Source: Zygnema cylindricum (lineage: Eukaryota; Streptophyta; Zygnematophyceae; Zygnematales; Zygnemataceae). From it: a stretch of DNA of 64,000 nt. Location of the stretch: the NCBI GenBank assembly GCA_037447655.1, contig JBBHKE010002414.1:1-64000 (forward strand). Direction: 5' to 3'. Made by a program: the position numbers and the translations under genes. The notes beneath the pieces were generated by a model, which was not told the origin of the DNA, searched no databases, and was given only the letters and a program-made list of their open reading frames with translations. Of the stretch, positions 46,624 through 57,104 are shown in pieces (positions within the stretch are counted from its first letter, which is position 1; every line of letters begins with the position of its first letter).

Positions 46624-47267
46624 GGGCACTTTTCCATGTAACCGAAACTCAGTCTTATTAATTTGGTTTTTAGCGGAGATTTTTCGTACTACTTTCAAAA
46701 CTTTCCAATGTAAAAAAATGAAAGCGTTACTTAGAATTGTGACGGATGTAGATGTGGGTGTAATTTGTGACGGTTGAAGACGACTACAAAACTCTCTATA
46801 ATTGATGACGTTTACAAAATAGCGACGGTTGTAGACGTCTAGTTACTTGTGATATTGTGGATGTTTCGGGTTTGTGACACTTTGAAGTCACGCTCAATTA
46901 TAACAACGTCGACATCACAAACTCTAAAACTTTCTGCCATAATTTCCCAATTCCGTTTTTAGTCATTTCTAATGTCAAAAACCTCCGACGCGTGCAACAA
47001 CATCTGCGTATTCGCTCACATCCTAAAGGTTTCATTGAAATAACCTCGCGAGGTGATTTTAGTAGAAGTATGAAGATGAGATGGAAAGACACCAAAGTGG
47101 GTCGAAATGCGCTAGACGATAAACTACATTAAAAGTTTAAAAATCACGCAAAATGTTCAGTGGTAATTTAAATTTTTTTGCTACGGCTGCGAATTTTCTT
47201 GTTGAGGGCTAAGTTTTGGAGAAAATCGACAAAAAAAACCCCAACTTTAACACATGGGAAAGTGCCC
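46624..47267. mobile_element. Harbinger-like TIR element (family F, copy 3)
   Basis: Termini GGGCACTTTTCCATGTAACC and CACATGGGAAAGTGCCC. Perfect TTA duplication at 46621-46623 and 47268-47270. A central ACCTCGCGAGGT palindrome lies at 47043-47054. Confidence 0.85.
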
Positions 47268-47336
47268 TTAGTGTGTATTAAAATTACAGTTGGTTTGTAG
47301 TTATTACGAGATGTTTGGAATAAGTATATTTAAGGC

Positions 47337-47337
<1 letters not shown>

Positions 47338-47366
<29 letters not shown>
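47338..47366 (+). repeat. (GA)n microsatellite
   Basis: Uninterrupted GA dinucleotide run of about 28 bases. Confidence 0.9.
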
Positions 47367-47373
<7 letters not shown>

Positions 47374-47469
47374 TCGATTGAGTTAGTATTGACCCTCCAT
47401 GTTGTTTATCAAGGAGTAAGAGGAGTTTGGCAGCTTAGTGAAGTTTATCGAGGAGATAGAGGAGGTTAA

Positions 47470-47660
47470 TGGAGATTATCTTAGAAATGAAGGAAGTGAG
47501 GGATTAAGAGTCTTGAGGGTGAGAGGAAAATATGTAAATTTTCTCTTTATAACACATTGATTCCTTAGGGTAATCGATCTCTTGTGTGTGTTTTATTTAT
47601 TTATGCTTCCGCTTGCATTTGCGCTCACTGTTTTTTTTCTAAAGATCCATCAAGTGGTAT
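47470..47660 (+). other. Possible LTR end with primer-binding-like site
   Basis: GAGGAAAATATGTAAA, CTCTTGTGTGTG, TTATTTATGCTTCCGCTT and AAGATCCATCA resemble, in order, the 3' part of the proposed LTR at about 55325-55456. TGGTATCAAGTC follows at 47651 and resembles the initiator-tRNA primer site TGGTATCAGAGC of Copia elements. Similarity is modest, so this may be an old solo LTR end. Confidence 0.3.
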
Positions 47661-48530
47661 CAAGTCGTATCACATTCATCCTGGATATTTTTTGACTTTT
47701 ACGCGCGGCACAATGTTTTGCGTCCAGACTCTTAAAATTGACCTTAAAATTGACCTCCTTCAAGTCACTTGTTGCAAATTAAAAGGTTTGACGGGTGGCG
47801 TGGTTGATTTTGCATCCGACGGTAAAGGTTTACGTCCATAACCTCGGAGAATCAAATCAGTCATTTAGTATCATTTTTTAACTAAAAAAAAATAAATGGT
47901 ACGACATTGTACAACGAGTAAAGGCTTCAGTGAACAACCGCATTTTTCCCCTAATAGAACTTCACCGTAAGTTTCGTTTGCTTTTGCAAAAAAAATTTAA
48001 TACCTCGTACAAGTCACTTTTACCTCCATTAGTACAAATATTGCGTTCACACTTTGTTGTTATTTTTTTTTTGTTGACTTGCATAATATTAATAGTTTCC
48101 TACGTGGTACCAACCAACATATGCCACGCAAATAGAAAGTCGGTTACTGAACTGACACAATAAAACTTTAGCCAGGTAACAATGGAACAAAGGTCGTCAC
48201 TATACGTACTTTTACGTTTATTGAGACCGCGTAATGGAACATAGGCCCTAGTCGACGACTAAATCGAATCTTTTGCCATTTTCTTACGATTAATACTGTT
48301 CATTTTATAGGTTTATGATCATTTATTGTTTCGACAGTATTCGGTCGTTTCATCTAAAAATTCAAGGTCATTACATACATTTTCTATGCCGGTCAAACAT
48401 TATTCATTTTGTGTTTGCACTCTAAAGTCAACCTTTGTCTTACGTGTTTCTGTGCGTACACGTTCTCTTTCGTGCGCACTAATTTTTTTTTATATAATCT
48501 CGTCACTTGTAAATACTCAATTTTGTCTAA

Positions 48531-49077
48531 GGGTGCTGCTCATGTAAACGAAACATAGTTTTACTTCTTTGTTTTTAGCGAAGATTTTATGCATTACTTT
48601 CATAGCGTTTCGCTTTAACGCAATTCGATCGTTACTTTGTAGACGCGGGTGTAATTTGTGACGGTTGTAGACGACTATAAAACTTGCTTCAATTGATAAC
48701 GTTTACAAAATAACGAAGGTTGTAGGCGTGTAGTTTCGTGTGACATTGTATACGTTTAGGTTTTGTGATATTTTGACGTCACGCACACTAAAACAGCGTC
48801 GACGCTACTAATTCAAAATCTTTCCAGCATGGTTTCCCATTTTATTTTTTTGTCCTTTCTCACTATTTTTGCCATCAAAATATGCCCTAATACAGTTTAA
48901 AGTATTTTTGTTTTTGTTGTTTTTTAATTTGGTACCATTATTGGTTTTTTTCATTGCAAGGATTGTGAAATAGATGGGTTAGTGGGAGAGGGAGAGAGAA
49001 AGAAACGTCTTCATGGACTTCGCTTTTGTGGAATGGCACATGAAACAACCTTTACTTTATCACATGAGAAAGTGCCC
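48531..49077. mobile_element. Harbinger-like TIR element (family F, copy 4)
   Basis: Termini GGGTGCTGCTCATGTAAAC and CACATGAGAAAGTGCCC, with a perfect TAA duplication at 48528-48530 and 49078-49080. Internally it resembles copy 2. Neighbouring stretches 47661-48527 and 49081-49700 have no recognised gene. Confidence 0.8.
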
Positions 49078-49700
49078 TAAGTTTAATGAAAGTTGTTTTC
49101 ATTTACTTCGACTGTTACATTAATTGCAGCGTTTCAAATATTTTTACTTTTTTGGTTCGGCATTTGCCCATTGTCAGAAACATTAGTTCTACGGTCTTTG
49201 AAATCAAGCGATATTAAAGCACGCAGTAACTAAGGTCTTTGAAATTAATGCTCAATCAAAGCGCATTTTCCAATTCAGAATAATCAATACTATGAGACTT
49301 TGTATAAAAGGAAATCTTAGCAATTATAAGAGTATCTCCGTTCACATTTTCAATTATGAAATACATTAAGACGCATTAAGTTATTTTGAATGTTTATTAT
49401 TATGGCTTCAAACTATCCTTCTCCAATATTTTTGTCGTTTAGATGAAGAGGGTTTACAAATGTCAAATATATGTTGTATAACATGATTTCAGCATAAAAG
49501 AGTCATAAAAGTTGTGAGTAAAGCAAAACAAAATTGTAGTTTAACGGTCCTCTTCTGTGTAAGTGTAAATGCTTGATACAAATGACTAGTCATAAAAGGC
49601 GTAAATCATCAACATAGTTGATAATGTTACATCAGATCCATTAAATTACATCCCTTGAACCGAAAATATAATTAAAAATGATAATTATTCCTTTATGCTA

Positions 49701-50204
49701 CATCGTGAATTGTTGTTAGGGTTACAAAAGATTGATGTGTAGGAGTTTTTTTTTCAACTTTATTTTGAGTTAAAAGACCTAACGCCAACAAAAATTAGCG
49801 CTGATCTACACACTTAACACTGATTTGCATACATTTTCCCAATTGCAGCCACTATAGCCTATGTTCACATAATCGACATTTGAACATGTGAGAACATGTT
49901 GGTGTTGTTTCCCTCAGTCTTTATGACTAGAAAATCAAATATGAGAGTACTTTTTAGTGTCAACGCATTCACACTAGAGTGTTGAATTCTTTATCTGATA
50001 TTTTTTCTGTAGGATTGTACGAAATAATGAGCAATTATAAGTACGGACTAACAAATTGTATACATTACAATTTTTAGAAATTGTCCATATTTGAGCAAAT
50101 GACACAATTAATTAGGACGTATAAGGGAAAAAATATAATAAATAAAGGGTCAGAATTTAGGGGCGCCGAATTTCTGTTGTTAACGCTAATAACTATTCAC
50201 GGTG
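49701..50204. mobile_element. MITE family J, complete copy
   Basis: Termini CATCGTGAATTGTTGTTAG and CTAATAACTATTCACGGTG, with TA on both sides. The interior has AGACCTAACGCCAACAAAAA and AACATGTGAGAACATGTTGG, shared with partial copies near 45440 and 55680. Confidence 0.7.
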
Positions 50205-50329
50205 TAATATAAGCGATTCACGGTTTAATGTAGGTACGGTCTATTTAATGTCAATTACTAAGGGTTTTACAACAGTCAACTAAAATACAAATAGGTTGGC
50301 GACCAAATCGACCTACCAAATTTATCGCG

Positions 50330-50424
50330 ATGATTTTTGTTGGTTATTGAGCGATACATCGAGCTCTATGACCGATCGATATTCAAATCATTCTGATAAA
50401 TTTTTACCCGATACACAACACTGA
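50330..50424. mobile_element. hAT MITE end fragment (GTGTTGTGTATCGG family)
   Basis: TTTACCCGATACACAACACTG is the terminus of the family represented at 61122-62008. Upstream CGATCGATATTC is typical of the interior. Only one end is present. Confidence 0.5.
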
Positions 50425-50827
50425 TTTTACTGGAGCATCAAAGTTTGCACTTGCTGGAGACCTCGCGAAGGCCGAAGGGTCTCTATGACAACTCCCAAAG
50501 TTACTGTACTTCCGATACTTTTTTTCGATTTGTAGTTTTGTAGTGCATCGTTTAGTCATTCACGCAGTGTACTGTACCTACGCTACGATCTGTACTCATG
50601 TCATTTGGAGTTTTGGACCATGTTTAATATGTACAATCTCTCCCTACTTAATCCACCAATCTAACGTGATTTTTTTTGCCGCATGGATATTACATACCAC
50701 GAAATTTGTAGTTGCCGTACCATATCAGTCTATCTTCGCATCACAATCGTTCGGTGGAAATCTTAGAGGTGTGCACTGAGAAAAGCTACCGACTTTAAGG
50801 CCCGAAAGACTACTCAAAAACACCATT

Positions 50828-51290
50828 AAGGGTGAAGTTCTATCAGGCGAAAAGTGGCGTAGTTTACAGAAATCCGCGACCCTCCGTACCAAATTGTTCC
50901 GCCTATTTTGTTTTTATACGAAAAACTGCATTACAGAGAATCTTGCCGATACTCTTCAAAGGTCTTGGAGGTAATAATGGTCATCGGATGTTCATCTACT
51001 AGGAGTTTGCTTCATTTTTTTTATGTAATTGGCAACCCACCTCGAGGAGGTGGGTTGGCAGATACAAAAAAAAATAAAAATGGTGACACGCTGGACGATT
51101 AAGCTACGTGTCATGATGGAAAACCAACGAAAAATCTTAAGATTTGCACATGACACGCGGTTTCCAAAATACAACCGAATATAAAAACGAAATTTCGTAA
51201 CATTCACTCGTTACGCTATTTTCGGTAACTTTTGTTCGTCACACTATTTCTCTCAAATGACTTCCGTTATGTTCAAAAATTGAAACCCTA
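50828..51290. mobile_element. TIR element family E, copy 2
   Basis: It starts AGGGTGAAGTTCTATCAGGC and contains the hairpin AACCCACCTC-GAG-GAGGTGGGTT at 51034-51056. It matches the inverse of the copies near 57600 and 59700. The right end is unclear. The stretch 50425-50827 has no recognised gene. Confidence 0.6.
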
Positions 51291-51613
51291 AAAAATGAGC
51301 CGGCCGTGACATTTGTTCCGATGTCGAAATAAAATGCGTGGTATCCGTTTCGAATTAGCGTCGTACGACGTACTTTATAAAACTGAATCTATGTACGCCG
51401 TATAAAGTTCTAGTTAAATGAATTTTATTCATGCAAACTAAATATATATCTATCACATACCATAGCACTTAGCATTGGTCCTAGTCTATTAGGATAAAGT
51501 TGACCGCTACCGGACAACTTGACGAACCGCAGGTACCGGGATCAAATCTCTGGTCTGTCAAGTATATTTTTAGTAACCTACTAAAAATAGCTGTCTGTTG
51601 AACTAAGGCAGCC

Positions 51614-51757
51614 ATGGATCAACCTCTCTCTCTTACCTTCAGTGACTACAACAAGTATGGGAGCTGGAGAGCGGAGGTGGAGGCAGGCTGCCCGTCCTTT
51701 TTCTTTCCTTTTTATAAAGACATATTTAAACATAGAAAATACTCTAGAAATCTATAA
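51614..51757 (+). other. Short ORF, possible Copia Gag N-terminal relic
   Basis: An ATG in good context (CAGCCATGG) opens a 47-codon frame beginning MDQPLSLTFSDYNKYGSWRA. The YNKYGSWRAEVE stretch faintly recalls the conserved N(Y/F)xxWKxxM block near the start of Copia Gag. This is weak and could be chance. Confidence 0.2.
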
Positions 51758-51764
51758 ATTTCAA

Positions 51765-52644
51765 CACCGCTATTAGAGTTGATGCCTTTTTTGTCGCTTA
51801 AGGGTATGGTTACATCAAACGAAAAGTGAGGTTTAATTCAAAATTTTGTACTTGCCCGTACCATGCCGTACTATATTTTCGTGAGTTTCTTGAAAACAAC
51901 ATTACAAAAAATAAGATTACGATTCTCTAAGTATCCGGGAGAAGACATCGACCGTCCGATTACATTTTGGTCTTCATCTACGAAGCAATCGCTCCATCCG
52001 CCTCTGTATTTGTGAACCCACCTCGCGGAGGTGGGTTCACCAATACAGAACCAGTCATTTCGCTACAACTGGACGATAGACACGTGCGTCGATGAAAATG
52101 AAAAATTTCACACGTCCCCAAAGTCACGTGCCTTCGGAGAAGGTGACCGCAAAATCTTTGCCGAAAAGAAATACGGTTTTTTCTTGAAAATCAGCAGAGT
52201 GAAGGAGATCTCTGAGGTACATTGACTCGGTACACTTGTGAAGTACACGTACGTATTACGCAAGTTCGGATTTCCGTACGAAAATGGTCGGTTTCCAAAT
52301 CTTTGACGACTTTAGAAATTTGATCGTCAACTTACGTGGAGCCACTCTTATCAGAACACGTATGTAAAAACTTATTCACAGACGTTACGCGATGTAACTG
52401 AGGCCTCTGTAATACAGAAATTTTGTTGTCCGTACTATTACGGAGACCTCCTGATGTAACCATGCCCTAAAACATGTTTTCTCTGTACATGCCTGTCGGA
52501 TTATGTATCTGACAGTTGCGATTGAAAGCCAAGATTATCACCTTCCGATTGGCGGTCTCCATCTGAAAATCGGGCAAGTCTTTTACGGAGAAAAAATATT
52601 TTAAATGGCAATATTTCTTTTAAAACTAATAACAATACACGGTG
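51765..52644. mobile_element. MITE family C, copy 7, split by a nested insertion
   Basis: The left part, 51765-51801, starts CACCGCTATTAGAGTTGATG. The right part, 52468-52644, carries AAAACATGTTTTCTCTGTAC, TCTGACAGTTGCGATTGAAAG and the end AATAACAATACACGGTG. The two parts join into one family-C element when 51802-52467 is removed. Confidence 0.8.
51802..52467. mobile_element. TIR element (family H), 666 bp, nested in family C
   Basis: Termini GGGTATGGTTACATCA and TGATGTAACCATGCCC are near-perfect TIRs, flanked by an exact TAA duplication (51799-51801 and 52468-52470). The centre has a hairpin AACCCACCTC-GCG-GAGGTGGGTT at 52015-52037. Superfamily is probably PIF/Harbinger by the TAA target. 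Confidence 0.85.
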
Positions 52645-52651
52645 TAATTTC

Positions 52652-53015
52652 TAGCGTTGGGTATCGAGGACCTATTGCCGATATTCAATATATCTCAAAT
52701 TTTAGGGTTCCGATAATCGATATATCGAATCCATGTACCTCGAAACTAAATATCCGGATATTTATGCGATTTGTTTCTTTTCTTCCGGATTATTTTCTCA
52801 CTTCCGTGGCGCGCCGCTAAGTGGGGGAGGACGGATCTGTACGATTTTTGTATGATTTATGTACTTCTTCTGTACGGACACCCATTTTTTGCGATATATA
52901 TCGCGATGATTTATGTTGGTCCCGGTACGATATATCGAGAAGTCTGCTCGATCGATATTCAATATATTGAATATCGAAATCATCGCGGTATGAATTTACC
53001 CGATACCCAACACTA
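52652..53015. mobile_element. hAT MITE, 364 bp, with perfect 8-bp duplication
   Basis: The ends TAGCGTTGGGTATCG and CCGATACCCAACACTA, duplication GTAATTTC at 52644-52651 and 53016-53023. The interior is packed with TATCGATA-like palindromes. The duplication overlaps the last base of the neighbouring family-C element. Confidence 0.9.
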
Positions 53016-53439
53016 GTAATTTCAAAGGCCGAAAACATACTGGAAAATTTTAGCAGACCGTAGTATCACTATTAAATGTAACTAGAATAACAAAGCGATA
53101 CACGATGTAACGCTGAACCCTTGCACTACATTTTGATATTTTACTTGAGCATTCCGACAATTTTCTGAACCCTTTTTTTCAAAGGTTGCCGCCACAAACA
53201 AATTTTTTTAGGGTTTCATATTTACACATTCTGACCATTTTGGCTATTTTGACCCTTTTGATTCCGTTTTTTCGCATCCACATTAAAAGAAATATTACAT
53301 TTACGCGGCAAAGTTAATAACATATTCTTTGCCTTTTTAGCCCTTTCAGATTTTACGAAAAACAAAATAATTAAATACTGACGAGACTTTTAATTTTTAA
53401 AGACCAAAAAGTTTTGTTTTGGTGTCGTTTAGGTTTTCT

Positions 53440-53580
53440 TATCCTTCTTTCCTTGTCTCTCCTGTCCTTCCCCTCTCCTTTCCTCTTCTCTCTCCCTCTC
53501 CTTTCCTCCTATCTTTTTCTTTCCTTCGCTCTCTCTCCCTCCTCTTCGCTCTCTCTCCCTCCTCTCTCTCTCTCGCTACC
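53440..53580 (+). promoter_or_regulatory. Pyrimidine-rich tract before the Arg/Glu-rich gene
   Basis: About 140 bases of CTCTCCCTCC-type sequence run up to the ATG at 53581, mirroring the SEC61B leader. Probably core promoter and 5' UTR. Confidence 0.45.
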
Positions 53581-54922
53581 ATGGGTGGCCGGGGGGATGA
53601 AGAAGAACGCTATCCGGAAGAAGACGACCGCTCCCCGCCCCCCCGGGGGAGGCCGGAGGACTTTGCTCCGGAGAGGGAGAGAGAGAGGGAGAGAGAGAGA
53701 GAGGATTTTGAAGTGGTAGAGAAACGTCACGAGGTAATACTATGCCCCTGAGAGGGAGAGAAGAGAGGGAGGGGAGAAAGCGGGAGAGGGAGGGGGAGAG
53801 GGAGAGGGAGAGGGGGAGGGAGAGGGGGAGGGGGAGGGGGAGATAGGAGGGAGAGGATAGGAGGGAGAGGAGAGGGAGAAGGATAGGAGGGAGAGGAGAG
53901 GGAGAGGGAGAGAGCTTTTCGGAGTAGTAGAGAAAAGCCATGCGGTACTGCTATTTGTATATTAAGTAACTTATGTTCTAATAATAGTGCTTATTTTCTA
54001 GTAACTATTACTAATATATTTTGCGGAAAACTGTCTTAATAGAGTACCGCTTCTTTAGGGTACAGTACGGATTCCACATAGTATACTGTTGATTTTGTAA
54101 CATACATTAGGGTTTTGTATAGTGTTTTTATTTTATACAGGGGCAAGTATATTATCATTTGTTTTATGTTAAATATTAAGTTCTTACTATGGTCTTCATT
54201 CAACTCGGAGGTAGGGAGGTAGGGAGGGAGTGGGAGAGGGAGGCAGGGAGGTTGGGAGGGATGGAGGGGGGGAGCGAGAGAGGGCGGGAGAGAGCCAGGG
54301 AGGGATGGAGGGAAGGTCGCAAATAACTGAAAGGAAGGAAGACAGGAAGGGAAGGAAGGAAGCACAGGCAGGCTAGTGGAAGGGATAGAGCGAGGGTAGA
54401 AACATAGAAGGAAGGAGGTGAAGGAACGGAGAGAGAAATGAAAGGAAGGGAAGGGAGGGAGAGAGGGAATAGAGTTAGGAAGGGAGGGGACTGCTAGTTT
54501 GGGTAAAGAAGCATTGCAGGAAGAAGAAGGTATTACAAGGATAGAGGGATGGATTGAAGAAGGGTGGGAAGGGAAGGGAAGGAGAGGGAAGGGGAGGATG
54601 AACCACTTTCTTTTTCTGGATCTCTAGCTCGTATGTATATAAAATGATGTTTTTTTTTTTTTTTTTACAGAGGCCAGCGAGGGAGGAGAAGGAGAGAGAG
54701 AGAGAACGTCGACACAGAGATGATAGAGATCCGCCCCCCAGAGACAGAGACTATGAGAGAGAACACGGGAGAGAGAGGGGTGGAGAGAGGAGACACAGAG
54801 ACGACGATCGCTTCGTACGCGATTTGGTCGCTGCGAAGGAGATTGAATTTTTATACGTGTCGACGTTGGAGGAAGCCGCGGATATGCTGACGAAAGCCGC
54901 GGCTCATGAAGTACTCTTGTGA
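53581..54922 (+). CDS. Arg/Glu/Asp-rich low-complexity protein with Copia RNase H-like C terminus, 134 aa, two exons
   Basis: Exon 1 is 53581-53733 and exon 2 is 54671-54922. The 937-bp GT-AG intron has phase 0. The start codon has a strong context (GCTACCATGG). Exon 1 gives an acidic then RE-dipeptide segment (MGGRGDEEERYPEEDDRSPP, PERERERERERED). Exon 2 begins RPAREEKERERERRHRDD and continues with RD repeats, like SR-related splicing factors. The last part, DDRFVRDLVAAKEIEFLYVS and TLEEAADMLTKA, matches the consensus end of Copia RNase H (F-[IV]-R-x-x-V...YV-[ST]...AD-[ML]-LTK). A possible LTR starts 52 bp downstream. It may be a real chimeric gene or a Copia fragment with simple-sequence expansion. 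Confidence 0.5.
53734..54670 (+). repeat. Purine-rich intron with G-rich blocks
   Basis: 53745-53925 is GGGAGAGG/GGGGGA-rich, and 54210-54610 is GGGAGG/GGAAGG-rich. About 230 bases between them are AT-rich. Four or more closely spaced G-runs occur repeatedly on the coding strand. Confidence 0.8.
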
Positions 54923-54973
54923 GGAAGACTTAAATTAGGCTTGGTGTAATGATAACTATTTTGAGAGTGGGAT

Positions 54974-55456
54974 TGTTAGCGTCAAAATGGTAATCGGTCG
55001 TCGCAGCCTGTCGCGCGACCGAATAGTTTCAGTTTGTTTTTTGTTGTCAAGCGTGTGGTCATGTCTTTTGTCTTACTATGTTTCCTAGGTTGTTTTGAAG
55101 ATTCCCGGTCTCGCGTAAATTCGGTTTCGCGACGACCAGGTACAGATATTGTTTGGTGTGTTTTGTCGCTCTTTGGTTTTGTGTGTACTTTCCGGTAGTA
55201 CATTAAGTACCACGTAGTTTTGTGTTGTTTTATTTGTTTGGTTTTATTTCGTGCGCACTATAACTTTGTCTTGGTCTATAGTTTGAAGTTGTGACATGAC
55301 GCCTGATGTATACTATATACTGCAGAGTAGTGGGAGGGAAAATATATTCACTGTATAGGGGAAATACGTTCATGAAATATATTGGCTTTTATGGACTGTC
55401 CTCTCTTGTGTGAATGTATTTATTGATGCTTCCGCTGAATTGTTAAGATCCTATCA
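54974..55456 (+). mobile_element. Possible Copia 3' LTR
   Basis: A purine-rich GAGAGTGGGA precedes TGTTAGCGTC. The segment ends near GATCCTATCA, giving a TG...CA element of about 483 bp. It lies just downstream of a Copia RNase H-like end and shares its 3' part with a region near 47470-47650. No second near-identical LTR is present in the window, so the call is tentative. Confidence 0.3.
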
Positions 55457-55639
55457 TCTCTTAAGTCATCTAAGTGTGTGGCTTGGTGCGCGCGGGTTTT
55501 ACTATCTGACTACCCCTCCCCAAGGGATTTTGTGTTGCATCTTGAGTTGAGGGTATTATGGTGTTAGGTTGCCTACCGGAGCCCCTTCTTCTGCCAACGA
55601 ATTAGAAGCACTTAGATTTGTTTCCTTGCAATAAAGATG

Positions 55640-55945
55640 GGGTAAAGTCATGCGAACTAGTCCTCACATGTTCAAACATCGATTGTATGAACATAGGCTA
55701 TAGCGCCGACTGTATGGGAGTGTGTTCAATGTGATCGTGTGTTTTTTAACAGATGGAATGAGTGGATGGGAGTGAATGACGTAATGGGATTTTCTGATAG
55801 GTAGGAAATCTTGTTACAAAATGTGTTTCCAAATTAGTATTACATGTATAAATTAGCGTTAATGTTTTGTTGGCGTTAGGTCGTCAAAACCAAATAGAGT
55901 GCATATCACGTATTATTTATTTAGACTATTACCGATTCAAGGTGA
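55640..55945. mobile_element. Partial MITE family J
   Basis: CTCACATGTTCAAACATCG, AAATTAGCGTTAATG, TGTTGGCGTTAGGTCGTC and the end TATTACCGATTCAAGGTG match the inverse of 49701-50204. The left end is missing. Confidence 0.5.
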
Positions 55946-56059
55946 AGTTTGAGTTAATGTATATGAATTTAATTTTTACTGTTGGCGACAAACAACATTA
56001 AAACAATTCAATATAAAACTAGGCAAACCTAACATAAAATATGAAACTTTTAAAATCCT

Positions 56060-56645
56060 TTGTACGTGCAAAACTTTCTTTCTATTTGTCGAACAACGAT
56101 CCTTTCATTCATAGCCTATTCCCACGGGAAAAAAATCACTTCCGCAACAGACGGACGGTCGAATAATGTACGGCTTTCTATGAAAAACCGTACAAAAAAT
56201 ATTGCCGGATGTAGAAGTCGGGTTAAAGTACACCGCGAATCGTTATTAGCGTTGAGAAATTATTAGTGTAAAGAAAAAATTAGCGTCATTCATTCTAATT
56301 TAGTGCCAGGAGACGTGGCAGATTATGGTCCACGTCCTTAAATAGTGTAGTTTATTCTAATTAAGGTATTAATGTCAAAATTTTGGGGTGCCGATATAGA
56401 GTTCATAACGTTAATAAGGATTCGCGGTGTAGTGTATTTCGCCGAACGCTGACGTAGCCAAAACAACATCGAACGGCTATATCATTGCACTCGCGCGAAA
56501 CAACTGCCGGTTTTTAACCATCGTCGTCGTCCTTCGAACATTCAATACTGCAGGTTTGTTTTCGTGCCTATGTTTGATGATGTCGAAACTTGTACGTTTT
56601 CCGATCAGTTTCGGAAAATCAAATGCTCCGGTGGGTATATGCTAT
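56060..56645. mobile_element. TIR element family I, copy 1, carrying a MITE
   Basis: It matches copy 2 (56647-57099) in direct orientation over TTTCTTTCTATTTGTCGAAC, GTCGGGTTAAAGTA, CGCTGACGTAGCCAAAACAA and AAATGCTCCGGTGGGTATA. A family-A MITE interrupts it at 56231-56429. The left terminus is not resolved. Confidence 0.7.
56231..56429. mobile_element. MITE family A, 199 bp, with TA duplication
   Basis: Termini CACCGCGAATCGTTATTAGC and AATAAGGATTCGCGGTG, with TA at 56229-56230 and 56430-56431. It has the same length as the copy at 9261-9459 and is in the opposite orientation. The empty site in copy 2 lies near 56884. Confidence 0.9.
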
Positions 56646-56646
56646 G

Positions 56647-57099
56647 ATAGCCTATTCCCACCGGAGCATTTCCCATTTCGATGATTTTCCGTTTTCTGAT
56701 AAAATATGAAACTTTGTACGTGCAAAAATTTCTTTCTATTTGTCGAACAACGATCCTTTCATTCATAGCCTATTCCCACGGGAAAAAAATCACTTTCGCA
56801 ACAGACAGACGGTTGAATAATGTACGGCTTTCTATAAAAAATCGTACAAAAAATATTGTCGGATGTAGAAGTCGGGTTAAAGTAGCCTAGTTCGCCGAAA
56901 AGCTGACGTAGCCAAAACAACATCGAACGGCTATTTCATTGCACTCGCGCGAAACAACTGCAGGTTTTGAACCACCGTCGTCGTCATTCGAACATTCAAT
57001 ACTGCAGGTTTGTTTTCGCGCCTATGTTTGATGACGTTGAAACTTGTACGTTTTCCAATCAGTTTCAGAAAATCAAATGCTCCGGTGGGTATAGGCTAT
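56647..57099. mobile_element. TIR element family I, copy 2, 453 bp
   Basis: TIRs ATAGCCTATTCCCACCGGAG and CTCCGGTGGGTATAGGCTAT. It abuts copy 1, so the adjacent ends form a long palindrome at about 56621-56672. Confidence 0.75.
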
Positions 57100-57104
57100 G
57101 AGTC

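Noticed and set aside
53419-53751. Alternative-frame ORFs over exon 1 of the Arg/Glu-rich gene
   Set aside because: Leu/Ser-rich or Pro-rich translations of C/T or G/A tracts, with no proper start context and no fit to the splice sites.
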